A stretch of 64,000 bases of DNA from Winogradskyella aurantiaca. Lineage in GTDB: Bacteria; Bacteroidota; Bacteroidia; Flavobacteriales; Flavobacteriaceae. The stretch covers positions 496,001 through 560,000 of the forward strand of contig NZ_QKTV01000001.1 in NCBI RefSeq assembly GCF_003362725.1. The letters run 5' to 3'. Within the stretch, counting starts at the first letter, position 1. The number at the start of each line of letters is the position of its first letter. The notes below the pieces were generated by a model. It saw only the letters and a list, made by a program, of their open reading frames with translations. It had not been told where the DNA came from and made no database searches. The position numbers and the translations under genes were made by a program. Below are positions 31,690 through 39,105 of the stretch, in pieces.

Positions 31690-32846
31690 TTGGTCTGATT
31701 AAGCTGATCAACAATGCGTAAGGCCTCCCTTATGTAAACCTCAGTATCTGGCGAAACCTCATTGATATTGTTTTTTTTCGTGGTTTTATGGCCAAGACGC
31801 GTAATCACCAAACTGTGTTTGGGGAAGGAAATACAGTATTGCCCGCCAAATCCAGCCTGGTAATAAAAGCGGTCTCCTTCGTATAGGCCTGTCCAAAGTC
31901 CATAATTATAGGTGGTATTGTTATAGGGAAGGGTTTTGATCAACTGCATATCAGCTTCGGTTAGAATTTGTTGATTATTCCAGACTCCGTTATTATTAAT
32001 GAGTTGCCCAATGCGGGATACATTACGAGCGGTACTTACGAGCCCTCCAAAGGTCTTTTCATGCTGGTGCTTTTTAGAATCCAATATAAATAACCCATCA
32101 TGCTCATAATTAAGAGGAGTCCAAAACGACTCTTGCAGATACTCGCTAATGGTTTTTGGGGCCAATACACGGTTTAAAACCGTTCCCAGTAATTGGGTGC
32201 CACCAGAATTATAGTGCTGCTGCCCGCCAGGGGTGCCAATAGCATATAGATCTTCAAGTGTGTACTTCTCAAGATCCCCGTAGAAATTCAGTTTGGCGAT
32301 GAGGGAAAAGGGGCTGTGATCCCATTCGTCCCAAAACAAACCTGTATTCATAGAGGCCAAATGGCGAAGTGTCAAAGGCTCCTCTTGCGTAACCTGCCAT
32401 TCTGGGAGGTATTGACTAACGGGATCGTCAATACTATCGATGAGGCCATCTTGTTGGGCCTTAAGAAGTAGAAGAGAGGTATAGGTCTTGGAGATGGACC
32501 AAATACCCGATAGATGATCCATACTACCTTCATCAAAATAGGTTTCGCTCAAGAGTTCACCATCTTTAATGACCAGAAAAGCAATAGTCCGCTGTTCTTT
32601 ATTAAAGTTTACAAAATCGTCGGACAGCTCTATGGTATTGTACTTGGGATGCAATAGCCATGCTTTGGCATCAGTAGCCTTGATTAGGGCTGTTTCTTGC
32701 ACCGTATAATCATCAATGGTAACATCCAGATTACCCCTTAAATAGACGGTTCTTACACCACGTAACAAATAGCTGGTGTCGGTGATCCAAAGTGTTAATA
32801 GGATTAGAGAAAGAAATACAATAAGGTACTTAAGGGCTTTTTTCAT
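31686..32846 (-). CDS. Membrane-anchored serine hydrolase, beta-lactamase fold
   Basis: About 386 residues from the ATG at 32846; a GTG four codons upstream is the alternative. An N-terminal anchor (ALKYLIVFLSLILLTLWIT) is followed by the class C beta-lactamase/PBP fold: SxxK in GIWSISKTYTSLL (about residue 127), YNS in HYNSGGTQL, and a QAGFGGQY segment at the third-motif position. It is a probable periplasmic esterase or peptidase. It is the second such enzyme in the window but not closely similar to the one at 12960-14111. Confidence 0.87.
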   Translation of the reverse strand: MKKALKYLIVFLSLILLTLWITDTSYLLRGVRTVYLRGNLDVTIDDYTVQETALIKATDAKAWLLHPKYNTIELSDDFVNFNKEQRTIAFLVIKDGELLSETYFDEGSMDHLSGIWSISKTYTSLLLLKAQQDGLIDSIDDPVSQYLPEWQVTQEEPLTLRHLASMNTGLFWDEWDHSPFSLIAKLNFYGDLEKYTLEDLYAIGTPGGQQHYNSGGTQLLGTVLNRVLAPKTISEYLQESFWTPLNYEHDGLFILDSKKHQHEKTFGGLVSTARNVSRIGQLINNNGVWNNQQILTEADMQLIKTLPYNNTTYNYGLWTGLYEGDRFYYQAGFGGQYCISFPKHSLVITRLGHKTTKKNNINEVSPDTEVYIREALRIVDQLNQTN

Positions 32847-32951
32847 TTGAATGGACACTTAAAAAACCAAGTTACTAAAAAGCGATTGAGTTATTTTACT
32901 CATTTCATAGGTATAAGCCATGCATTATAGGTGTTGTTGGCAAATTGTTTT

Positions 32952-33668
32952 TTATAACGGTTTGTATTCGGTTACCTTAATTTCGTTTTTATTAAAATCC
33001 ACGTATTGATAATGGATTTTATCTTCCTTATCAAACTCTCCATTTTTATTTGAATCTTCTATACTTCTGAAGTATAGTCGATTTTTTATTGGAATAACTT
33101 TCCAGTCAATTAGTTCTTGAAATTCGGCTGTTAATTTTTGGAAATTCGTTCCGTCAATATTGCTTATATACAAGGATTTTATGTCAGTATCGTCGAGTTC
33201 ATTGTCCTTATTAGTGTCACTATCCAATATGCGATAAACTAAAAACTGTTTTTTATTATTATCAAAGACGTCTCGAAGGAATGACACTGATTTAATTCGG
33301 ATATTCTTTGAAGTTAAAGAAGAAAGGTTTTCTGAGTTTAATTCTTGAAATTTTAAATTATAAAGGTCACCTGTTATTTCGTATCTATTGTAATTCGAAA
33401 TCGCAAAAGTTCCAAAACCAGAACTTGATGAACCAAAATAAGACTTTCCTCTTGAGCCATATATTTTATATTCTCCAATTGGATGTATAAGGTAGGTTGT
33501 ACTGTCAATATGTATTGGAATATCCGCTATTTCAATTAAGGTCGAATCTCTTTTCAATTCAGCTGTGCCAACATTTTGATTTTCTTCATAGATTACTTTT
33601 GGTTTTTCAATATTACCACAAGAGGTAAGTAATGCTATAGATATTAAGATTTGTAGTGTTTTTTTCAT
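32952..33668 (-). CDS. Lipoprotein with two EF-hand-like loops
   Basis: About 238 residues from the ATG at 33668, chosen for the lipoprotein signal MKKTLQILISIALLTSC (acylated Cys at 17). Two 12-residue calcium-binding-like loops occur at about 151-162 (DTNKDNELDDTD, preceded by SD) and 205-216 (DSNKNGEFDKED), each beside a short strand, within a repeated layout of about 54 residues that suggests a propeller-like repeat. The coding sequence looks more A/T-rich than its neighbours. It sits alone between the serine hydrolase and tag. I do not recognise the family. Confidence 0.65.
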   Translation of the reverse strand: MKKTLQILISIALLTSCGNIEKPKVIYEENQNVGTAELKRDSTLIEIADIPIHIDSTTYLIHPIGEYKIYGSRGKSYFGSSSSGFGTFAISNYNRYEITGDLYNLKFQELNSENLSSLTSKNIRIKSVSFLRDVFDNNKKQFLVYRILDSDTNKDNELDDTDIKSLYISNIDGTNFQKLTAEFQELIDWKVIPIKNRLYFRSIEDSNKNGEFDKEDKIHYQYVDFNKNEIKVTEYKPL

Positions 33669-33777
33669 TTCGTTTAAATGTGTAGAAACAACCAAATAAA
33701 CAATTAGTGTTTACTTTGTTTATAAATTTCCTACAAAATACTTAGAAAAAACTAGGGTGCCAAACCATAAGAGCTAG

Positions 33778-34365
33778 CTATGCCAACTCCTGTACCTCCT
33801 GGAATCTAAAACAGCTCACCTCATGATCATTAACCATACCAGTGGCCTGCATATGGGCATAGACAACCGTAGAGCCTACAAATTTAAAACCGCGCTTTTT
33901 AAGGTCCTTACTTATGGTGTCGCTAAGTGGTGTATTAGCCGGTCCGTCTTTGTAGGAGGTCAAAGCATTGTTAATAGGTTTGCCATCTACAAAGCCCCAG
34001 ATGTATTTAGCAAAGCTGCCAAACTCTTCCTGTACCCTGATAAAGGCCTGGGCGTTGCTAACGGTGGCCTTGATCTTAAGCCGGTTTCTTATAATCCCAG
34101 CGTCTTGAAGTAAGGCTTCAATTTTTTGCTCCTTGTAACGAGCGATTTTTTGATAGTTGAAATGATCAAACGCCACCCTAAAATTTTCACGCTTACGTAA
34201 AATGGTAATCCAACTTAAGCCAGCCTGAAAGGTCTCCAGAATTAAGAATTCAAACAGGAGATCGTCATCATAAAGGGGGACACCCCACTCGTTGTCGTGA
34301 TAGGCCTCGTACAAGGGATCTCCTTCGCACCAGCCACAGCGTTTTTTTGTTGTGTTTTCAGACAT
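33778..34365 (-). CDS. tag: DNA-3-methyladenine glycosylase I
   Basis: A 195-residue base-excision-repair glycosylase removing 3-methyladenine. The start at 34365 (MSENTTKKRCGWC) is preferred to a codon four residues upstream. Tag marks: RCGWCEGDPLYEAYHDNEWGVPL (in part) with zinc ligand Cys and the catalytic Glu, ETFQAGLSWITILRKRENF, and the C-terminal YAHMQATGMVNDHEVSCF with zinc ligand His and Cys. Complete and of normal length. Divergent from the thioredoxin-fold gene. Confidence 0.95.
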   Translation of the reverse strand: MSENTTKKRCGWCEGDPLYEAYHDNEWGVPLYDDDLLFEFLILETFQAGLSWITILRKRENFRVAFDHFNYQKIARYKEQKIEALLQDAGIIRNRLKIKATVSNAQAFIRVQEEFGSFAKYIWGFVDGKPINNALTSYKDGPANTPLSDTISKDLKKRGFKFVGSTVVYAHMQATGMVNDHEVSCFRFQEVQELA

Positions 34366-34423
34366 AGACCAATACAATGTAAGGTTTTTAAACGAGTCCT
34401 ACTAATGTAACAAGAGTTGCAAA

Positions 34424-34450
34424 ACCATTGAGCTTTGCATCGTAAATTTG
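34424..34450 (+). promoter_or_regulatory. Promoter of the thioredoxin-fold gene, nearly leaderless
   Basis: TAAATTTG (34443-34450) is preceded by a TTG with a 23-base spacer, within the known flavobacterial range. The ATG at 34455 is only 4 bases after the box, so transcription would start at or inside the start codon. Confidence 0.5.
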
Positions 34451-34454
34451 TACC

Positions 34455-35069
34455 ATGGAAACTTTAGAACATACAACTATTAAGGATATTATTCAAGACG
34501 GTTTAGCTAACAGCATGAGCTACGAAAGCTACCAGGAATTAATGACCACTTTAGTGGAGCAGCAATCCACAACGGGTAATGAAAAGACTCCAGCCTTAGC
34601 CAATTATACCATGCTTAACGAAAGACGTATGAAGCGTTGGGATAAAACGGTTAAGATTTTGGAAGCCGATCTAAGGGCTATCCAACAATTTAATCATAAG
34701 GTGACCTGGTTGGTTATTTCGGAAAGTTGGTGTGGTGATGCCGCTCATGTTATACCGGTCTTGAAGAAAGTGGCCGATATCAACCCTAATATCAATCTTC
34801 GTATTGTGCTAAGAGACGATAATCCAGAATTGATGGATCAATTTCTTACCAATGGAGGGCGATCCATACCCAAGCTCATCATTTTAGATGAGGCTCATAA
34901 TGTAGTGGATACATACGGTCCAAGACCCTCAACAGCTACAGAAATGGTTATGGCATACAAAGAAGCACATGGCGCCTTAACACCAGAATTTAAAGAAGAC
35001 CTTCAGCGTTGGTATAACAAGGACAAAGGGCAAACAATTATTGCTGACCTTGTGAAGGTACTCAGCTAA
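34455..35069 (+). CDS. Thioredoxin-fold protein with a single active-site Cys
   Basis: A 204-residue protein with a helical N-terminal part (about 1-85) and a thioredoxin fold (about 90-185). The active-site turn is WLVISESWCGDAAHVIPVL: one Cys, with Ala in place of the second Cys of the CxxC, and the cis-Pro loop is RSIPKLIIL. It may work through a monothiol mechanism or bind a partner only. No signal peptide, so cytosolic. A long terminator hairpin follows. Confidence 0.85.
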   Translation: METLEHTTIKDIIQDGLANSMSYESYQELMTTLVEQQSTTGNEKTPALANYTMLNERRMKRWDKTVKILEADLRAIQQFNHKVTWLVISESWCGDAAHVIPVLKKVADINPNINLRIVLRDDNPELMDQFLTNGGRSIPKLIILDEAHNVVDTYGPRPSTATEMVMAYKEAHGALTPEFKEDLQRWYNKDKGQTIIADLVKVLS

Positions 35070-35104
35070 GACATAGACCCAATACTTGGGGAATAGATAT
35101 GTAA

Positions 35105-35150
35105 GAGCAACTAGGAGTTTGGAAACAATCCAATTCTTAGTTGCTTTTTG
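35105..35150 (+). terminator. Terminator after the thioredoxin-fold gene
   Basis: A 10-bp stem (35107-35116 with 35135-35144, one G-U pair) encloses an inner TTGGA/TCCAA stem and is followed by TTTTTG. It overlaps the final codons of the convergent TonB-C-like gene, whose stop is at 35137. Confidence 0.75.
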
Positions 35151-35853
35151 ATTTAAAATAATAGGTGACAGACCCCAATTGTTCCGATTTCGAACCTGAG
35201 TTAAAAGTGACGTTTCTAGCATAATCTAAGGCACTGTCTAACAAACACTCATTGGTCACCTTGGTAGTACCATTGACATAAGCCTCTTTAACTTTTCCAC
35301 TGGCCGTCACTAGAACATTAATAATCACTTTTCCCCCGGCATCGCATAAATACCTTGGAGTGTCATAATACAAAACCTGACGGTCTTTTAAGGAATAGCT
35401 AAAGGTACTGGCTGACTTGGAATGTTCTGCAATAGCATCCTTCTGCATAGACTTTTTAATTTGGTCAAATTTTTGTCGCTCCTCGTCATTTAGAGCATAG
35501 CTGGATCCTGTATAAGAATTAATTTGTCTGCTACTTACAGTTTCAGAAGCCACTGGCTCAGAGGCTATTTCTTCCATGGTTTGTTCAAAATCATCTGCAG
35601 GAACCGACTTAAACTGTTGCATCATTTCTTTATAAGAGGCATCCTCATTAAAAGCCTTATCCGTGACCTTTGTTTGGTTGAGAAACTCTTCAATAGCCGT
35701 TTCCTCTTCTTCCGTAAGTGGAGTTATATCAATAAAGGTTTCAGCAATTTGGGGCATGCTTTGGGTAATATGTATACTAAACATCCCAAAGGTGATGATA
35801 CCAGTTATTAACAAGGTTATAATGGCTGCTTTATGTCGTAGGATCCAATTCAA
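35137..35853 (-). CDS. TonB C-terminal-like membrane protein
   Basis: A 238-residue protein with one N-terminal transmembrane helix (AAIITLLITGIITFGMF), an acidic, low-complexity middle (about 40-140, EEEETAIEEFLNQ) and a C-terminal domain (about 165-235) with the strands KVIINVLVTASGKVKEAYV and LGSVTYYFKSK and two Cys. This layout is that of energy-transducer (TonB) proteins, but it lacks the Pro-rich spacer, so it may be a structural relative. The frame opens with TTG at 35853. It may be the last gene of the ftsX-truB transcript. Confidence 0.7.
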   Translation of the reverse strand: MNWILRHKAAIITLLITGIITFGMFSIHITQSMPQIAETFIDITPLTEEEETAIEEFLNQTKVTDKAFNEDASYKEMMQQFKSVPADDFEQTMEEIASEPVASETVSSRQINSYTGSSYALNDEERQKFDQIKKSMQKDAIAEHSKSASTFSYSLKDRQVLYYDTPRYLCDAGGKVIINVLVTASGKVKEAYVNGTTKVTNECLLDSALDYARNVTFNSGSKSEQLGSVTYYFKSKSN

Positions 35854-35915
35854 AACACAGGTTTGGCTAAAGCTATATACGAAAATTTAGGCGCGATGGA
35901 TGATAAAAGGTTTCC

Positions 35916-36608
35916 TTACTGTTCTAACGATGATAAAAACCCATCTAGTGTTTGAGCGTCTTCAATTTTAAAGTCCCCAATTGCTGTGCGACGTAGTGCC
36001 GTGAGGTGTGCTCCAGATTTGAGTGCGTTTCCAAAATCATGGGCTAAGGAACGTATGTAGGTGCCTTTACTACAACGAACCCTAAAGTTGATGTCCAATC
36101 CGTTGATCTCGGTGATTTCAAAGGAGGAAATTTCAATTTGTCTTGGCTTGATTTCTACAGACTCATTAGCGCGTGCGAATTCATACAAGCGCTTCCCATC
36201 TTTTTTTACAGCTGAAAAAATAGGTGGGTATTGCTCAATGACTCCTAAAAACCTTTTGGTGGCTTCATGAATGGCTTCAGTAGTAATATGGTCGGTTTCA
36301 AATTCGGCGTCAATCTCGGTTTCTAGATCATAAGATGGCGTAGTAGCGCCCAGACGAATCGTCCCTGTATATTCTTTTTCCTGACCCTGATAGATGCTGA
36401 TTTCCTTGGTTTTTTTACCGGTGCAGATAATTAATAATCCCGTAGCAAGGGGATCGAGTGTACCAGCATGACCAACTTTAATTTTTTTAAGATTAAAGGT
36501 TTTTCTAATGGCCCAGCGCAGTTTATTAACCACTTGAAATGAGGTCCATTCCAAAGGTTTATCAATAAGGATAACCTGCCCTTTTAAATAGTCTTCAACG
36601 CTTACCAT
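35916..36608 (-). CDS. truB: tRNA pseudouridine-55 synthase
   Basis: A 230-residue enzyme that makes pseudouridine 55 in the T-loop of tRNAs. The catalytic Asp is in GHAGTLDPLATGLL; KGQVILIDKPLEWTSFQVV and KGTYIRSLAHDFG are the other family blocks. The start at 36608 (MVSVEDYLKG) gives a 7-bp overlap with uppP, the usual coupling in this operon; the frame itself continues 13 codons upstream inside uppP. A short C-terminus without PUA domain is normal for this phylum. Confidence 0.95.
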   Translation of the reverse strand: MVSVEDYLKGQVILIDKPLEWTSFQVVNKLRWAIRKTFNLKKIKVGHAGTLDPLATGLLIICTGKKTKEISIYQGQEKEYTGTIRLGATTPSYDLETEIDAEFETDHITTEAIHEATKRFLGVIEQYPPIFSAVKKDGKRLYEFARANESVEIKPRQIEISSFEITEINGLDINFRVRCSKGTYIRSLAHDFGNALKSGAHLTALRRTAIGDFKIEDAQTLDGFLSSLEQ

Positions 36609-37393
36609 AAGGCATAAATAATTGCGAGAACACCAACGACGATGCAATACACAGCAAAGTAGGACAACTTACTGCGTTTAACTAGAGCAATCATCCAGGT
36701 GCAGGCAAACAAACCCGAAACAAAGGCTGCAATAAAGCCAATGCTCAAACTCATGAAATTGGAACTCTCATAGCTAATCTCTCCACTTAGTATATCCTTG
36801 GCAATTTTCCCAAAGATCAAGGGCACCACCATTAAAAAGGAAAAGCGCGCTGCTTTAGTTTTATCATTTCCTAAAATCACTGAGGTAGAAATGGTAGCTC
36901 CAGATCTGGATATTCCTGGTAATATGGCGATAGCCTGAGCTATACCAATGACAAAGGCATTGCTAAAGGATACTCCTTTATTGGTGTTTTTAGCGCGATC
37001 TGCCAATATTAAAAGGGCTGCGGTTACTATAAGCATGCAACCCACCAATAAAATCTGGCTACCAAAAAGCTGTTCCAGTTCGTCTTCAAAAAAGAGGCCT
37101 ACAAACGCTGCCGGAATCATAGATAGCGCAATTTTAGAGACAAATTGCAACTCCTCGTTCCATTTAAACTTAAGCGCTCCTTTGATAATATCAAGCACAT
37201 CCTTTCTAAAGACAACAAGCGTACTTAAGGCCGTTGCAAAATGTAAAATCACCGTAAAAAGTAAAGACTCTTTTGGGATGGAGTTGTCTCCTAAGATGGC
37301 TTTTCCTAGTTCCAGATGACCACTAGACGAGACAGGTAAGAATTCCGTGAGTCCTTGAATAATACCTAAAAGGAGTGCATCTAATGTGTCCAT
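36602..37393 (-). CDS. uppP: Undecaprenyl-diphosphatase
   Basis: A 263-residue integral membrane enzyme (BacA/UppP) that dephosphorylates undecaprenyl diphosphate, recycling the lipid carrier for peptidoglycan and other glycans. Both active-site regions are visible: GLTEFLPVSSSGHLELG (about residues 14-30) and LPGISRSGATISTS (about 155-170). Around eight helices. It lies between DUF3098 and truB, overlapping truB by 7 bp. Confidence 0.96.
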   Translation of the reverse strand: MDTLDALLLGIIQGLTEFLPVSSSGHLELGKAILGDNSIPKESLLFTVILHFATALSTLVVFRKDVLDIIKGALKFKWNEELQFVSKIALSMIPAAFVGLFFEDELEQLFGSQILLVGCMLIVTAALLILADRAKNTNKGVSFSNAFVIGIAQAIAILPGISRSGATISTSVILGNDKTKAARFSFLMVVPLIFGKIAKDILSGEISYESSNFMSLSIGFIAAFVSGLFACTWMIALVKRSKLSYFAVYCIVVGVLAIIYALW

Positions 37394-37429
37394 GAGATTT
37401 TAAAAGTGAAATTAGAGGCGGATTTATTT

Positions 37430-37693
37430 TCAGGATTTCTTCTCCTTGTTGGGTTTGGCGAGAATGGCATACACCTGAATCCCAAAACCAATAAGAACAA
37501 TAGTTGGTGCCAAACGGATGCGTCTCCAACTAAAAATGGAAGGATCAAATACATTAGGATCATCACTTCCTCCTCCGGCCATAAGTATAAAGCCAATGGT
37601 TATAAAAGCGAGACCAATAAAAAACCACTTGTAATTTTTCTTTTCAAAAATAAAGGTCGGTTTCTGAGCTTCTTTGCGTTTCTTTTCTCCCAT
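37430..37693 (-). CDS. DUF3098 membrane protein
   Basis: An 87-residue protein of DUF3098 with two transmembrane helices (WFFIGLAFITIGFILMAGG and LAPTIVLIGFGIQVYAIL) around a short loop containing DPSIFSWRRI. The ATG at 37693 begins one base after the stop of the upstream gene, so translation is coupled. The family is always found near ftsX and uppP in Bacteroidota as far as I recall, suggesting a cell-envelope role; the function is unknown. Confidence 0.85.
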   Translation of the reverse strand: MGEKKRKEAQKPTFIFEKKNYKWFFIGLAFITIGFILMAGGGSDDPNVFDPSIFSWRRIRLAPTIVLIGFGIQVYAILAKPNKEKKS

Positions 37694-37694
37694 T

Positions 37695-38051
37695 TCAATC
37701 AAATTCTGTAAATAGAACTTCTTCACCAACTGCCAATTGCGAAATGTGGTGTGAAGTTCCTAAAGGCAATTTAGCCAGATGCAAAGTAACAGTTTTATTT
37801 AATACTTTGCTCCTAAGAGAATCTAAATTTAGGCCCTGCTCCAACCCTCGATTGATATAGAAGGAGTCCTGATACGGGCTCTTAAATACAATGTCATAAG
37901 TAGAGCCTTCTATTACGTTTATAATCTCAGTATCTACCACAGTACAATCTTCTGGTTGGGTATTTCGAATACTAAAGGTGGCTATAAAAAGTGCTAGAAG
38001 CAGAAAGAGGGTGGTCCCAACTGAAGCCAGAATAATCAAAAGTTTACGCAT
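37695..38051 (-). CDS. Single-pass membrane protein in the ftsX operon
   Basis: About 118 residues from the ATG at 38051 (MRKLLIILASVGTTLFLLLALFIATF, shown in part by its first helix). The rest is a soluble domain with strands (DTEIINVIEGSTYDIVF, KTVTLHLAKLPLG, EEVLFTEF). It lies between ftsX and DUF3098 with a 1-base gap to the latter. I do not recognise a family; the position suggests an envelope protein. Confidence 0.65.
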   Translation of the reverse strand: MRKLLIILASVGTTLFLLLALFIATFSIRNTQPEDCTVVDTEIINVIEGSTYDIVFKSPYQDSFYINRGLEQGLNLDSLRSKVLNKTVTLHLAKLPLGTSHHISQLAVGEEVLFTEFD

Positions 38052-38106
38052 TGCATTGGTTTTGTAGTACAACGCTATTTGGCCAATACTTAGTATAGTA
38101 GTTGCC

Positions 38107-38985
38107 CTAGTAGTAAAGTTGGTCTGTTCTTAAATTTAAAAACCGCTGCGTAGCGATAAACGTGCTGACCCAGGTGATGATGATTCCAACCCCAAATATG
38201 ACGATGAACAAGCCGCCTAACAATACGGGGTTTCGAAGCATATTCAATTCAGGAAAGCTGTTGTTTAAATAATACAACACCACTGCTATACCCGCCAAAG
38301 CAAATAAAGAACCTAAGATGCCAAGTTGAACACTCCTCCAGATAAAAGGGCGTCTAATAAAGGATTTGGTAGCTCCAACCATCTGCATTGTTTTAATAAT
38401 AAAGCGCTTGGAATATACTGCCAATCGAATAGAACTATTAATGAGTAACATGGCAATTACCGTAAATACAATGGAGGCAACTAGCACCCAAAACGAGATC
38501 TTCCTCACATTATCGTTCATGAGGTCTACCAGAACTTCGTCATAAGTGATGTCCTCAATAAACTCTTTCTGACTTAGGGTATTGACAATTTCAGTGATGG
38601 CACTGTTGTTCACAAAGTCGGCATTGAGGTACACATCTATGGAGTTTTTTAAAGGATTATAACCTAAAAAGTCAGTAAAAGACTCGCCAGTTTCGGCTTC
38701 CATTTCGGCAGCAGCATCTTCTTTGGATACATAAACCGCCTTTTTGGTATAATCAGCCATAGCAAGGCTATTCTTTAATTCCTCAACTTCAATACTCTTG
38801 GTGTCGTCTTGCAAAAAAATACTTATGGCAACATTTTCTTTAAAATGGTCGGCCATCCGCTTAGAGTTAATAAGCAAGACTCCAAGGCAGCCTAATAAAA
38901 ACAAGACCAGCGCAATGCTTATTACAACAGAGACGTAAGATGAGATGAGTTTTCGTCTTTGATAATTCTCAAAGGAAGATGCCAT
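38107..38985 (-). CDS. ftsX: Cell-division permease FtsX
   Basis: A 292-residue FtsX: a cytoplasmic N-terminus, a first helix (VSVVISIALVLFLLGCLGVLLI, in part), a periplasmic domain of about 115 residues (KENVAISIFLQDDTKSIEVEELKN region), and three C-terminal helices with the MQMVGATKSFIRRPF loop. FtsX works with the ATPase FtsE to activate peptidoglycan hydrolases at the septum. ftsE is not adjacent, which is usual in Bacteroidota. It heads the operon reading toward truB. Confidence 0.95.
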   Translation of the reverse strand: MASSFENYQRRKLISSYVSVVISIALVLFLLGCLGVLLINSKRMADHFKENVAISIFLQDDTKSIEVEELKNSLAMADYTKKAVYVSKEDAAAEMEAETGESFTDFLGYNPLKNSIDVYLNADFVNNSAITEIVNTLSQKEFIEDITYDEVLVDLMNDNVRKISFWVLVASIVFTVIAMLLINSSIRLAVYSKRFIIKTMQMVGATKSFIRRPFIWRSVQLGILGSLFALAGIAVVLYYLNNSFPELNMLRNPVLLGGLFIVIFGVGIIITWVSTFIATQRFLNLRTDQLYY

Positions 38986-39071
38986 ATATCTGTGAATTAA
39001 TGGTAAAAATAAAAAACTAATGGATGCTACCGATATACAACGATTAACTTTTAATAGTGTTGTAATAAGAT

Positions 39072-39079
39072 TAAATTTG
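39072..39079 (+). promoter_or_regulatory. Promoter -7 box for leuS
   Basis: TAAATTTG matches TAnnTTTG and lies 27 bases before the leuS ATG. No TTG at the standard distance is seen. Confidence 0.5.
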
Positions 39080-39105
39080 CAGCTTCATTTCAGGACAAAG
39101 CAACC

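Noticed and set aside
33823-34113. 96-codon plus-strand frame inside tag
   Set aside because: It is antisense to a fully conserved tag gene with no start signals or recognisable protein.
37406-37711. 101-codon plus-strand frame opposite DUF3098
   Set aside because: Antisense shadow of two conserved minus-strand genes.
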